This document shows positions 1-10,465 of a stretch of DNA of 64,000 nucleotides, in pieces. The notes under the pieces are model-generated. The model was given only the letters and a program-made list of their open reading frames with translations, did no database searches and was not told the DNA's origin. The translations under genes were made by a program, and so were the position numbers. Position 1 is the first letter of the stretch; each line of letters begins with the position of its first letter. The stretch comes from Posidonia oceanica (Eukaryota; Streptophyta; Magnoliopsida; Alismatales; Posidoniaceae), in the NCBI GenBank assembly GCA_037176725.1, contig JAZBRS010000020.1:90652001-90716000 (forward strand), given 5' to 3'.

Positions 1-806
1 GATCTCAGCTTATCCTCCAGAGTCTGGATAGTCCTCTCTATCTGACCATCCGTCTGATGGCAGAATGCTATACTGAAATTGAGCACTATGCCAAAAGCTT
101 CCTGCAAAGTCCTCCAGAACCTTGAGGTAAACCGCGTGTCTCTATCAGACACTATGGATATAGGAACACCATGCAGTCGAACAATCTCTGATACGTACAG
201 TTCTACCAACTACCACGAAGGAAGATTCACCCGAATAGCAAGAAAATGAGCTGACTTGGTTAGCTGATCAACGATCACCCACACGGTGTCGTTTTTCTTC
301 ATGGTACGCGGCAACCCAGTCACAAAATCCATAGACATGTGCTCCCATTTCCATTCCGGTATGCTCAACGGCTGTAGAGTTCCACCAGGTCTCTGATGCT
401 CTACCTTGACTAGCTGGCAGGTTGCACACCTTTCCAGATAGTCAGCAACTTCTCTCTTCATGCCAGGCCACCAAAAGTTCCGCTTCAGATCCCAGTACAT
501 CTTCGTGGATCCTAGATGGATGGTGTACTTGGATCGATGGGCTTCATCCAGTAGCCTCCGCTTGGCTTCCTCGTATTGGGGCACATACAGGTGCAAATCA
601 AACCTCAATTCCCCATGTACGCCGAGATAAAAGTCCGGCACTTCCCCAGCACGCATCTTCTCAACTGTCGCCTGAAAGAAAGGGTCCATCTACTAACAGG
701 CAATAATGAACTCCACTAGCTTGGGACGAACAGACAAGCTCGCCATGTAGGCATCGTCTACTCCCCGATGTAGTCTCCTGAGTCCACGGTTAGCTAGATC
801 CTCTAG
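1..806 (-). CDS. Tekay integrase region of pol (partial, one internal stop, cut by window edge)
   Basis: Integrase inserts the double-stranded cDNA into the genome. The longest open stretch is 210-689. It has a zinc-binding HHCC N-terminal domain (H51, H58, C88, C91 counted from the Met at 689) and the first catalytic Asp in a MDFVTGLP context (D121). A TAG at 207-209 interrupts the frame. Beyond it the same frame continues to position 1 with the second catalytic Asp in SDRD (about 143-154) and the Glu in DGQIER (about 36-41), so all three D,D,E residues are recognisable. Between 690 and 806 the frame encodes the linker typical after RNase H, with two adjacent stops just upstream of 689. The frame differs from that of RT-RNase H, so a small indel lies near 808-815. 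The chromodomain would be outside the window. Confidence 0.88.
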
Positions 807-1954
807 CATGTCCATTCCTTGATCATCAGGCTTGCCACGACGTGCGTGCGCTGGCTCAGAGCATCGGTGACCACGTTGGTCTTCCCAGGGTGGTAGGACA
901 AATAGAAGTCATAGTCCTTGAGGTATTCCACCCACCTCCGCTGCCGCATGTTGAGGTCCTTCTGAGTAAATATATACTTCAGACTCTTGTGATCCGTGTC
1001 AACCTCGAACTGCTCCCCATATAGGTAGTGTCGCCAAAGCTTCAGCGCGAACACCACGGCAGCCATCTCTAGATCATGGGTAGGGTAGTTCCTCTCGTGG
1101 TCCTTCAACTGACGGGAGGCATAAGCCACAACATTGCCATGCTGCATCAGAACACTACCCAAACCAACACCATTAGCATCACTATAAACAGTGAAGCCAC
1201 CACTACCAGAAGGCAAGGTCTGAACAGGAGTAGAAGTCAGACGAGCCTTCAACTCATTGAAACTCGCCTCATAGCCTTGGTCCCAAATGAACGGAACCCC
1301 TTGCTTGGTGAGAGCTGTCGAAGCAATAGAAGAGAAATCCTTGATAAACCTCCGGTAGTAATTTGCCAATCCCAGGAAACTTCTAATCTCTGTCACATTC
1401 CTGGGTCTCTGCCAATTGCTAACAGCCTCAACCTTGGTAGGATCGACTCTGACGCTGTCTCCAGAGATAAGGTGGCCGAGGAACATAACCTCACCCAACC
1501 AGAACTCGCACTTGGAGAACTTGGCGTACAACTGGTGTTGCCTCAGAATATCCAGCACCGCCCTCAGATGTTGGGCATGAGCTTCCTCTTTTGAAGAGTA
1601 GACCAAGATGTCGTCTACAAAGACCACCACAAACCAGTCCAAGTAAGGCCTGAAGATCCGATTCATCAACTCCATGAATGCGGTAGGGGCGTTGGTTAAG
1701 CCGAAGGGCATAACTGTAAACTCATAATGGCCATACCGCGTCTGGAAGGCAGTCTTTTGGATGTCTGAATCATGGATCCTCAACTGGTGATATCCTGATC
1801 TCAGATCAATCTTCGAGAAGATGGAAGCAGATTGCAACTGGTCAAACAGATCTTCAATACGGGGCAAGGGATACTTGTTCTTCACTGTAATCTGGTTCAA
1901 CATCCGGTAGTCTATACACAATCGGAGTGAACCATCCTTCTTACGAACGAACAA
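803..1954 (-). CDS. Tekay reverse transcriptase and RNase H domains
   Basis: An uninterrupted 383-residue frame covers most of RT plus RNase H, which copy element RNA into cDNA and remove the template RNA inside the virus-like particle. RT shows [13 protein letters not shown] (first catalytic Asp about residue 50) and the catalytic FVDD at 112-115, a variant of YVDD. RNase H follows with catalytic Asp in YSDA (259), Glu in [13 protein letters not shown] (296), Asp in DTDHKSLKY (321) and Asp in VVTDALS (364). The RT N-terminus lies in the upstream open segment and is separated only by a TAG at 1964-1966. That stop replaces what is normally Trp in this family and fits a G-to-A transition. The Met at 1954 is therefore internal, not a real start. 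Confidence 0.93.
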   Translation of the reverse strand: MFVRKKDGSLRLCIDYRMLNQITVKNKYPLPRIEDLFDQLQSASIFSKIDLRSGYHQLRIHDSDIQKTAFQTRYGHYEFTVMPFGLTNAPTAFMELMNRIFRPYLDWFVVVFVDDILVYSSKEEAHAQHLRAVLDILRQHQLYAKFSKCEFWLGEVMFLGHLISGDSVRVDPTKVEAVSNWQRPRNVTEIRSFLGLANYYRRFIKDFSSIASTALTKQGVPFIWDQGYEASFNELKARLTSTPVQTLPSGSGGFTVYSDANGVGLGSVLMQHGNVVAYASRQLKDHERNYPTHDLEMAAVVFALKLWRHYLYGEQFEVDTDHKSLKYIFTQKDLNMRQRRWVEYLKDYDFYLSYHPGKTNVVTDALSQRTHVVASLMIKEWTC

Positions 1955-1966
1955 GACAGGCGCTCC

Positions 1967-2655
1967 CTACGAAGATACACTTGGCCTGATGAACCCCTTG
2001 TCCAGCAACTCCTGCAACTGGGCCTTGAGCTCTTGCAACTCAGTTGGTGCCATCTGATAAGGATTCTTCGCAACAGCACCACTCCCCGGAGTCAGCTCAA
2101 TAAAGAACTCTACTTCCCTGTGAGGAGGCATGCCAGGTAGATCATCAGAAAAAACGTCAGGATATTCACACACGACAGATATGTTGTCAACACCCGACTT
2201 CGGAGAAGTAGAGGTAACCACACTAGCAAGGTACCCCACACATCCCTGAGTCAAAGACTTGTAAGCCGAAATCACAAGCTTAGGCTCATCCTGGTGCACA
2301 CCTTGCACAAAGAAGGAACTAGCATCAGCAGCTCCAAAGAAAATCCTCCTACGAGCACAGTCGATCAAAGCAAAATGTTGGCTCAGCCAGTCCATGCCCA
2401 AGATGACATCATACTCATTCATACTCATGAGGATGAGAGTGGCATCGAACTCTCGACCGTTCAGTTCCAGATAGACAAAAGGCAGATATCTCCATGCCAA
2501 ACTGTGCTCACCTAGCAGCGTTACCATGTCCAGGTGGAAAGCTAACTTGGCTGGTACATCATCCAGCTCCACTGCAAATGACTCGGAGACAAAAGAAAAC
2601 GTGCTCCCTGAGTCAAACAGAACTTTGGCCATTCGGCCTGCCACAAGATAAGAAC
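1967..2655 (-). CDS. Tekay aspartic protease and RT N-terminus
   Basis: This 230-residue segment begins with the retropepsin active site FDSGSTFSFVS (D18, S19, G20 counted from a Met at 2665). The second protease block DVILGMDWL follows, then a linker with DVFSDDLPGMPP, and finally the start of RT (KNPYQMAPTELQELKAQLQELLDKGFIRPS). The protease cleaves the Gag-Pol precursor. Reading frame matches the RT segment downstream, from which one TAG separates it. It differs from gag, and the gap between them looks like an intron (2656-2776). If that is right, the true coding part begins at 2655 and the Met at 2665 is not a start codon. Confidence 0.9.
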
Positions 2656-2776
2656 CTAAGGCCAAAGCACAACCAACAACATTCCCAATTAAACAACAAG
2701 GTTCATATTACAGGGGAGAGGAACAACAACATCATACAATGGATCACACAACCCAAAGAAAACTATGGGGACTTAC
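2656..2776 (-). other. Putative 121-bp intron between gag zinc knuckles and protease
   Basis: On the minus strand a GTAAGT donor begins at 2776 and a CTTTGGCCTTAG acceptor ends at 2656. The 121 bases between are T-rich, contain in-frame stops, and include a TTTAATT stretch that could serve as a branch site. The upstream gag frame ends with a single base of a codon and the downstream frame begins with two, so joining the sites restores a continuous frame across gag and protease. Introns are established in Ogre elements. I know of none as a rule in Tekay, so this is an inference from splice signals and frame. The alternative is a chance 121-bp insertion or decayed linker. Confidence 0.5.
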
Positions 2777-3950
2777 CCTCTATAACATCCCCAGAGGGCC
2801 CACAGTCGGGAGCTAAAATAGTGAACATACGCCCTCGGGTCGGCTACTGTGGCACATTCCCCACTCTCTTGGGAGGATCCGGACATAACCTCTGCACATG
2901 TCCCGGTCTCCCACAGTTGTAGCACACCACTCCGCTTTGATTCGTCGCCTGCCGTGCTCGAGGGCAGTGCACTGCAAAGTGACCCGTCTGGCCACATTGG
3001 AAACATTGGGCGCTACCCTGCCCACTCGAAGCAGCCTGACTCAGACCAGTGCTACCAACTTCTGCAAAGCTGTGCCAGGCACTAGAGGCAAGGCCAGCAC
3101 CACTACCTCTAGCAAAACTACGCCGGGCACCAGAACCATCACCAGATCTGTCTTTCTTCCTCTTCCTTGGGCCACTCGTGCCACTGGAACTCGGTGGACT
3201 AGAGACAGTGAACCGGGAAGTGAAGGACGTCTTGACCTTCCCCTTGGAGTGACCACTTACATACTGGTTGTACTCCTCTTCAAAGCGGGAAGCCATCTAG
3301 ACCAACTTAGCTACGGTCGTGCATCGGCAGCCCATCACCTTCACCCTCAAACTAGGTTGAAGGCCTTCCAGAAATCTCTCCGCCTGCCTCTCCTCAGTAT
3401 CAAAGGCCTGGGGGAACCTCTCCAACTGGGCAAATGAGGCTTCATACTCAGCCATAGTCATCCTGCCCTGTTGCAGACTCCGGAACTCTCGGTCGAACCG
3501 ACTCCTCACATGGCTCGGCAAGTACTTCTCATGAAATGTAGCCTTGAAGTCCTTCCATTTGACGTCGACCATTATAGAATACAGGAACTTCAGCCGCCTT
3601 GTGGCTCTCCACCACTCATCGGCATCGCCTTCGAGCTGAAAGGTAGCCAACCATACCCAATGCTCTACCGGGCACGCCAAAGTATCCAACAACTTCTCAA
3701 TCCTTCGCAGCCATGCCTCGCTCTCCTCAGGAGTACCAATACCCTTAAATGTTGACGGGTAGAGCTTGCTCAATTGGCATAGCCACAGATCTCCCTCAGA
3801 TGCTCTACCAGAGCCACTCTTGCCAAAAGCATGAGAGATCCCGCGCATCCAGCCTCACAACTCCGTCCGCAGGCCATACCAACAACTCTCCTCTCGAGAG
3901 CTAGGTTCCTCAATAGGGGCCTTGTCCTTCTGAGTGCCACGGCGAGACAT
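2777..3950 (-). CDS. Tekay Gag with two CCHC zinc knuckles (interrupted by stops)
   Basis: Gag forms the virus-like particle and packages element RNA. The Met at 3950 (start of MSRRGTQKDK) opens the frame. A stop lies near 3860, another at 3297-3299 and a CAG-to-TAG type stop near 2847-2849, all in the same frame, so there is no indel inside gag. The capsid region at 3297-3848 has the retrotransposon gag signature (Y..TF.G.GTPEESEAWLRRIEKLLD, DADEWWRA, W..FKATFHEKYLP, RF..EFRSL.QG.MT.AEYEA.F). The nucleocapsid part carries two CX2CX4HX4C knuckles, CFQCGQTGHFAVHC and CYNCGRPGHVQRLC. A Ser/Gly-rich basic linker precedes them. The three stops make it non-functional. Confidence 0.88.
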
Positions 3951-4108
3951 GCTTAAACAGGAGAGAAACAACAATATCCTGCACCACAGTCAATAAGACA
4001 AATAGCAATATATGCCAAAACAATAGGTGCAGACCCGACCATGATATGTAATTTCCTATGGAGTCACTAGACTGACCACTCCTAGGCTAGTGCAACCTAG
4101 TGAACCTG
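3951..4108 (-). other. E0 leader between primer-binding site and gag
   Basis: This is an A-rich, noncoding leader of about 160 bases between the tRNA primer site and the gag Met. A short untranslated leader of this size is usual for Tekay elements. No further signal is visible. Confidence 0.6.
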
Positions 4109-4121
4109 GGCTTTGATACCA
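4109..4121 (-). promoter_or_regulatory. E0 primer-binding site, initiator-Met tRNA type
   Basis: The minus strand reads TGGTATCAAAGCC, which differs at one base from TGGTATCAGAGCC, the standard complement of plant initiator tRNA-Met used by Tekay elements. It sits directly downstream (minus sense) of the LTR end and marks the 5' LTR boundary. Confidence 0.85.
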
Positions 4122-5569
4122 GATCTATCACGACCCCAATCGCAACAGTACAAAAACCAAGCCCAACAAAAATTTAAAACATAATTAACTATTACATCAA
4201 CAGTTAACTACTAGGCTAAACAACAAAAATCTATGTCAGGAACTGCAGTGAACAGCTACGTGACTCCCACTATATGCACTATGACTCTGAACCAGCTAAC
4301 CATTTGCACCTGCAACTGAAAACCACACAAAGCACATGTGAGTGACCAGAAATCGTCACCCAGCACACACCTCGTAAAAACCACGCGAGAAACCGGCATA
4401 AAAACTAGAATACGGCACAACCGGTGAAAACCCTAAATCCGGGTCCACAATAAGCATTATAATCAATTAAAACACCCTTCCCAAAGCCAATATGCTAAAA
4501 TCGGGAAAGATAGGTGTTTACAAAACATTTTCGCAAACCACGACCCACCGGCCCAACACCTCAGCACAACTCAAAAACCTCCAACCTCTCAGGCTGGGAA
4601 AACACTCAGCCCATCGGCCAAAACAAGGCTGAAATACCTCATAAACAAATCCTCAATCAACACAACGGCCCACCAGCCCAAAACTCAAACCAAAACCACA
4701 CGCCGTAAATAGGCGGAAAGCATTAGGCCCAATATGATTCAAAACTCAAACCAAAACGACACGTCGTAAATAGGCAAAAAGCATTAGGCCCAATATGGCC
4801 AAAAACTCAGCAAAAACCTCACGAAACCCAAAATCAGGCAAAGCTCTAGGCCTAATATGGGCAGCAACAACTAAACACAGCCCTGCGGGTACAAAACAAC
4901 AACTAGTCATGTTGCTTGGTGCCAAGCGATTGACCTAGCCTCAAGCAGTAGCCAGGGACTCACCCCTGCAACTCATTGCACTGCCACGAACACCTGCCCT
5001 GTGGAGGAGCATGTCCGTCCCGGCATCTCGTCACTAGAGACGCCTCAAAAGTGATCCCCACCTGGGAAAGCTACTCACCCAAACTGGGCGAGCTGTCTAC
5101 AATCAAGACAAACCACAGGGCACGCCAAATACGGCAACCTCAGCTCAGTGCTCCAAATCACTAGAGGCTCCTCACCCCTAAGCTCAGCCAGCACCCAAAA
5201 CCAGGCAAGTCCCAATGCCCATAACGACTAGGGTATCATGCCCAGCTACACAGGAGTATCATACTCCCCGAGTCTGCTGCTACGATACCGATAGGTACGG
5301 CCGGCACCTCGACCCCCAAAACCTCAACCCAGGTGAGGTGTGCGACACACCAGGATTGTCGTCGCATCCCTGGGTCCAGCCAACACAACTCCTAGGTTTT
5401 CGGCCACGAAAAACCTCGGCAAAATCATTTGCAAACCATCCATGTTTTTCCTCAAAAATCTCTTTGAAAACATTTAATTACTGCAATGGGCTAAAGCACA
5501 ATATGCCCCAAAACCAACAATAAAAACATCATCAGAAAACAAGCCCGGGAAAGCAACCTAGACCAAAAT

Positions 5570-5830
5570 CGGTAGACTGATATCAATCGGTCGACCGAAA
5601 ATCCCTGATTCGGAAGACCAATAATAATCGGTCGACCGGTCAGGCCTAGAAATCGGCAGACCGAAATTCCATCGGTCTACCGAAAACCCCTGATTCGGAA
5701 GATCCAAATCAACCGGTTGACCATTTCTGGGTTCTGGTCTAAATCTGACAGCAAAACGGGACACCAATATGGACCGGTGTACCGATTTTCTACAGAAATC
5801 GGCATACTGTTCATAAACGATGTGCCGAAG
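5570..5830. repeat. Palindromic ATCGGTCGACCGA-type repeats inside the E0 LTR
   Basis: About seven partly diverged copies of a short palindrome (ATCGG-T/C-nnn-ACCGA core) are spaced 20-50 bases apart. They lie within an imperfect tandem duplication of about 86 bases, marked by CTGATTCGGAAGA at 5605 and again at 5691. The palindrome arms vary between copies but often remain complementary. Confidence 0.75.
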
Positions 5831-6479
5831 CAGACTAGGACTGAAAACTCATAAAACCTACTTAAATCCCAAAACACCTGCATAAAACTCTAAATCTAGC
5901 ATGCCATATACTGAAATCTTCGGAATTCAATAAGGAATGCAACCATACATGTATTATGGCATTCTGAGGCATACAATTCACAAAAACACCAGAAAACCCA
6001 CATTCAAGTCATTTTCGCCCAAAAATCCCAAACACTAGCAGATCCACGCCAAATCAAGCATGCAATATATGACAACGAGCGTATCTGCTCAAGCAACACA
6101 AGCACACCATATTCACCTCAATCCGAGGCACAAAACACCGAAAATCACCAGAAATCCATATTTAAGCATTTAAGCTACTCGGGTCATAAATCTGGCCAAA
6201 AACCACATAAAATCTCAAAAATTACCAAACCACTTCCATAGCATTCAAAACATGGCAAAGGACGCATGCATATAATTTCCTAAACATTTAAGCTACTACG
6301 GCAAGGCGTGTACCTTGGGACAGAGGGACGACCTCCGTCCTCCAGCAATCCATACGCAACTTCAGCGATCCACTGCCTCACCAAGCTCCATGTGCCGCTC
6401 TCGGGCTCGCCACTCCATCGAGACGAAGACCGGAGCTCGCTGCACCACTGCCAGTTGCCACCACGCGTCGGCCACCACC

Positions 6480-6735
6480 GACAGCCGCCACAGGGGAGGA
6501 GGAAGAAGAAGAGGAGGAAGGGGAGGGAAGGTGGAGTGGCGAGGAGAGAGTGGAGGGAGGAGGAGATGGAGGTGGGGAGAGGGGGAAGAGGGGCTTCCGT
6601 CGGCCAAGTTAGGGCACGGGTGCAGAGGAGAGGAAGGAGGGAGGGGAAGAGCGGGTGGGGGGAAGAGAAGGGAGGGCACACGTGAGGGATGAGGGCGAAA
6701 GAAAGAGTGAGGAAGAGAGAGAGAAAGGGAGAGGA
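6480..6735. repeat. Polypurine (G/A) tract in the E0 LTR
   Basis: This is about 250 bases in which the plus strand is almost all G and A. It produces long spurious open frames on both strands rich in Arg/Gly/Glu or Ser/Pro/Leu. Confidence 0.85.
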
Positions 6736-7063
6736 AGAGAGGGTCCCACAGCAAACCAAATGTGGGGCCCACGAACAGCCACAAGTGGGGTCCACAACAA
6801 AACACAGGTGGAGACCCACACAAACCATAGGTGGGGCCCACAAGGCTAGTAACACCCGTCTATAGCCAAGGAATTCATTAAAATGCCAGAATACAAGGGA
6901 AATGAATTCCCAGGTGTTACAATAACCACACCAAAAGCAATAGAACTCAGGCGTCTCTCCTGGATGCCACAACATCACAACACGGCAATTCACTATTTCC
7001 TAGCAAGCAGCAAATCCTTTATAACATGCTTTTAAAACCATTTTCTCTTTCTTTTAAACCAAA

Positions 7064-7192
7064 ACCACACAGGCAAAACAACAATGCCACACAGGCGCAA
7101 CCACAATGCCACACAAGCGCAACCACAACGCCACACAGGCGAAACAACAATGCCATACAGGTGAAACAATAGCACCACATAGGCACAACCAC
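7064..7192. repeat. Tandem repeat, about 23-bp units with a CACACAGGC core
   Basis: Five to six degenerate copies of a unit like AACCACAATGCCACACAGGC are arranged head to tail inside the second Tekay-like LTR. Confidence 0.8.
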
Positions 7193-7639
7193 AACCACAA
7201 AACCAAACATAGAGCCACTGCTTAGAAAAACACTGTCTTCTCTAAACCAAAGCTTGATTTCCTAAATTAGGACTCAACATAACCACGACTACAACAAACC
7301 AAACAACAGTGTGTCGTGCTGTCCAGTGCCAAGAAACCAACACTAGCCATAAGCGGACACCGAAGTGCACTGCACTGCCACAAACAAGCCACCCTGTGAG
7401 GAGCAAGTCCGTCCCAACATCCCGCCTCTTTGCAGGACCCTTACAAAGCTAACCCTCCTCGGGAAAGTCGTTCCCCCTCCTCAGGCAAGCTGTCCTCTCT
7501 CAGGACAACACCACAAGGTACGCCCTCTCGACATCCTAAACTAAGTGCCTGGGACAACCAGAGTCTCTTTCACCTCCAGGTCCAGTTAGCACCTCAAACC
7601 ACAAACCACAAGCCTCAGCAAAACCATGAAAACCACGTC

Positions 7640-7835
7640 GACCTCAACCTAAGCAAGCAGCTCGCGACCCTAGGGGTATCACCCATCCCTGAAGGTTAGC
7701 CAAGAGCATCAGTCTCTTGGTCCCTCAAAACCACAAAACACTTGAACCTCACCCTAAGCAAGTAGCTCACACCCTTAGAGGTATCACCCGATCCCTGGAA
7801 GGCTGGCAGCGAGCTTAAGTCTCTCAGTCCTCGGA
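7640..7835. repeat. About 103-bp tandem duplication
   Basis: The blocks starting near 7640 and 7743 share CCTAAGCAAG-AGCTC, GGTATCACCC and TCAGTC motifs in the same order, with roughly 75-80% identity by eye. Confidence 0.75.
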
Positions 7836-8778
7836 AAATCTTTGCAAAACCATTTTGAAAATCATCTCAAAACATCACAAAACGTCGTGCCAAACGTTGT
7901 ATGTAAAGCCATGACCAAAAGCACCAACTCAAAACCATGTTTCCAAAACATTCCATATTTTTCCCAAATCGTTTTGAAAACCTTTTTGAAATCATATTTC
8001 GAAACTAGCTTGAAAACATCGCCTAGATAGCTCCCCTGTCAGGCCAAACCACGCAACCAAACCGTGCCCAAAACAAAGACAAAGAGGCAAAAGCACCTTC
8101 TGAGTAAGAAGTTTACCCTGAAGAAACCACATAGAAGCCAAAACAATGATCTTGAAGTCCCATTTAACCACAAGACCGAACACCAACACAAACCACACCC
8201 AGAACTCTAAGTCCTAGTGCCAAAGTGTAGGACACCTACCGACCAGTGTCTTACACAAGACGCAACCAGCTTAGCGTTGAACACCCAAACAGTGGCACTG
8301 AATACACAATTCAGTGCACCACTCCTCAACCAATCCAATAACTAATCCTAAGGTTAAACATGAACCCTAACGTCCATCTAGACCATTTAAGGGAAACCTT
8401 AGTATTCCTAAGTCTTATAATCTTTTATTGCATCTACAACAATAATGGGAATCTTGCTAAATCACTTAAGCATTCCTCAATATCATTATCTAATCATTTT
8501 CCTCATCATCTTATTTCTTAAAATTATCTATAAGATCAATACACAACTTAACAACATTTACAATACTAAAAAAAAAGCCACAAACCACCAAAATAGGGTA
8601 TGAACCAGACCCAAAACGCGGGAGTGAACCGTGGATGGAAAACACAGTAGTGAATTGCGGTTGCCATATGCGGCCAACCCCCAAAACCAAAGCAGAAAAC
8701 TAGAGACGAATGTAGAGAACCCAAAAATCACCCAGATTGGGAACTCCAACCGGTCCCACCACACACAATCAAAAACCA

Positions 8779-9084
8779 CATATCATATATCAAATTGTAG
8801 ATCTCGAGGTACTCTATCGTTTTGGACAAAAATCGCAAAGATCCGATGTGTAAAACTTGAGATATCAAAAATCAAAGCTCACATTCACTATTCATTCGAG
8901 AATACCTAATTAAATCACAACCGATCACCCCACACAAGCTCAAAATTAACATACAATATGTCAAAATAAAGATCTAAAGATGATCTATCATTTGGGACAA
9001 AAATCACAAGAATGGGATGCATGTAGCTCAAGTTATTGCAAATCAAAGCATGCATACACTATTCACCAAAGAACTCATTAATCA
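8779..9084. repeat. About 169-bp tandem duplication
   Basis: The block at 8779-8920 and the block at 8949-9084 share AGATCT, GGACAAAAATC, AATCAAAGC and CACTATTCA in the same order and spacing. Both copies are AT-rich and noncoding. Confidence 0.75.
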
Positions 9085-9562
9085 CTGTAAAATCTCGATA
9101 AAAAACCCCTAAAATCGTGGAAACTCTACTACACATCAAGATCACTACGAGCATGCTCCTGCAATTAATTTAGGCATAAAGGAGAGGAACTACGGGTGTG
9201 TACCGTTCACCGACGCACATAACAACCACGATGGCTGCCGGCGACCTCCACGCACAACGACTCCCTCTTGCTCCCTACCGAGCATGCACGACCTCCTTGA
9301 ACTTGCACCACCATAGGGACGATGGCTAGAGCTCGCCTCCACCTCACGAGCATAGTCGGATGGCTGGGGATTGATGCTCTCCATCTCCCTCATCACTCTC
9401 TCTGACTCTCTCTCTCTCTCTTTCCTTTATTGAAGGAGGAGGAGGAGAAGAAAAAGCAGAGGAAGAAGGGGAAGGAGGGGAGGAAGAAAGCGCTAGATCC
9501 TCTACTCTCTCACTCACTGTGTTCAAGGAACAAGACTGCCCTCCAATGAGGAGTAAGCTACC

Positions 9563-9575
9563 CTTAAATAGCCGC
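9563..9575 (-). promoter_or_regulatory. TATA-like box of the second Tekay-like LTR
   Basis: The minus strand reads GGCTATTTAAGGG, about 530 bases inside the LTR start, where a U3 promoter is expected. The call rests on sequence and position only. Confidence 0.45.
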
Positions 9576-10103
9576 AAGTCGAGGAAAAACTCATGCACGT
9601 ATTTGCAGTCACGAGTGCGTGCGCACAACTACAGGTCCAATGTTGAACAACCCCGCGCACCAACTCAAAGACCCTAGGGCAAACAACCCCCAAACCATTG
9701 CCACGTGCATGCGAAACTATGACCAAAGAACCACAACCACGCAACCACTCACTGCTCAAGTGGCTCGTGCAAGTAGAGATCAGCCACCAAAGCACACCAC
9801 AGACCTCCACAACCCATGATAAAACCACAATCATCCTACAAGACCTCCACAAGGGTCCACACATCATCTCATCCTCAAAACTTCAAAACATCCCATCCAA
9901 ATTCGGGCTACAACACCAAATCCCAAAAGCAAGCCACTAAATTACTAGAACAGGGCATCGCGCCACTAATTCACTCCAGAATTAAGCGTAAGGGACACGC
10001 GCCACCATCCTACACTAGAAACACTTGCTAGTTACACCCGCCTCTAGTTAAAAATCCACCAAACTGGACAATAAAGAAGGCAAACCAATTTGCAGGTGTT
10101 ACA

Positions 10104-10465
10104 ACGTAGGACAAAGTATACTCCACGTCTAACACACTTGATCAGAAAGACTGTGTAGAAACAATTTTAAAACAGTGATTAGAGTCTTTTATTGGATTTT
10201 CACAAGATTATTTAGTGTTTTAAACCTACGTGTCTCTCATAGGTGCCTATAGGTTTAGGAAAGGCTGAACCTTGGGGTTTATCTAAGGGTCCTCACAAAT
10301 AGGTAAATAATCACAACTTCTTGGGTACTACCCCTACCTCACTCCAAGGGTTTTTGGGTCACCAAAAACAACAAGAAAACTTGAATAAAAAGGCAACCAA
10401 TTGTTAGATGCATTTGCATCTTCGTCCTACATAGGACGAAGTATACTCCATGTCCAACACACTTG
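10104..10465. other. Unassigned DNA between the Tekay-like LTR and the Tat-type stack
   Basis: No coding frame or known repeat boundary is visible. A block of about 35 bases is present twice, at 10106-10141 and 10433-10465 (both contain AGTATACTCCA/CGT and AACACACTTG). The second copy abuts E1. A perfect 9-bp inverted repeat with a 4-base loop (CTTCGTCCT/AGGACGAAG) lies at 10420-10441. Confidence 0.6.

Larger units (their letters stand above)
1..6921 (-). mobile_element. E0: Tekay/Del-type Ty3/gypsy chromovirus, 5' half (window cuts it inside integrase)
   Basis: Read on the minus strand from right to left, this region holds a long terminal repeat (about 6921 to 4126), a primer-binding site complementary to initiator methionine tRNA, gag with two CCHC zinc knuckles, an aspartic protease, reverse transcriptase, RNase H and integrase. 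That domain order and the RT/RNase H sequence style ([33 protein letters not shown]) are those of plant Tekay/Del chromoviruses. The integrase C-terminus, any chromodomain, the polypurine tract and the 3' LTR would lie to the left of position 1 and are not visible. Coding is interrupted by several stops and one true frameshift near 808-815, so this copy is not autonomous. LTR-to-LTR dating is impossible here because only one LTR is present. Confidence 0.9.
4126..6921 (-). repeat. E0 5' LTR (Tekay type, about 2.8 kb)
   Basis: The minus-strand LTR begins TGTAACACCTGGG at 6921, as Tekay LTRs do, and ends near 4126 just before the primer site. The expected terminal CA (TG on the plus strand) has become TA. 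A GC- and purine-rich tract at 6480-6735 lies in the first fifth of the LTR, followed by a palindrome-rich stretch (5570-5830). No clear TATA box was found. Open frames in the GC-rich part (for example 6280-6993 minus and 6308-6692 plus) overlap on both strands and have low-complexity composition, so I do not call them genes. The LTR aligns in patches with 6922-10103. Confidence 0.8.
6922..10103 (-). repeat. Second, diverged Tekay-like LTR (solo or remnant)
   Basis: The minus-strand start TGTAACACCTGCAAATTGG at 10103 and the 75 bases following match the E0 LTR start at 6921. Homology continues in patches, clearest at 7370-7440 against 4975-5030 (both have CACTGCCAC and GTCCGTCCC). A TATA-like box lies about 535 bases in. 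The left boundary is unclear. A patch near 6970 resembles the E0 LTR end, but I found no target duplication matching the right flank (ACGTA). No primer site, gag or pol is adjacent, so this is a solo LTR or a truncated element, older than E0. It includes several internal tandem duplications listed separately. Confidence 0.65.

Noticed and set aside
7019..7210. 63-residue minus-strand frame rich in Val, Cys and Phe
   Set aside because: It is the translation of the short tandem repeat at 7064-7192.
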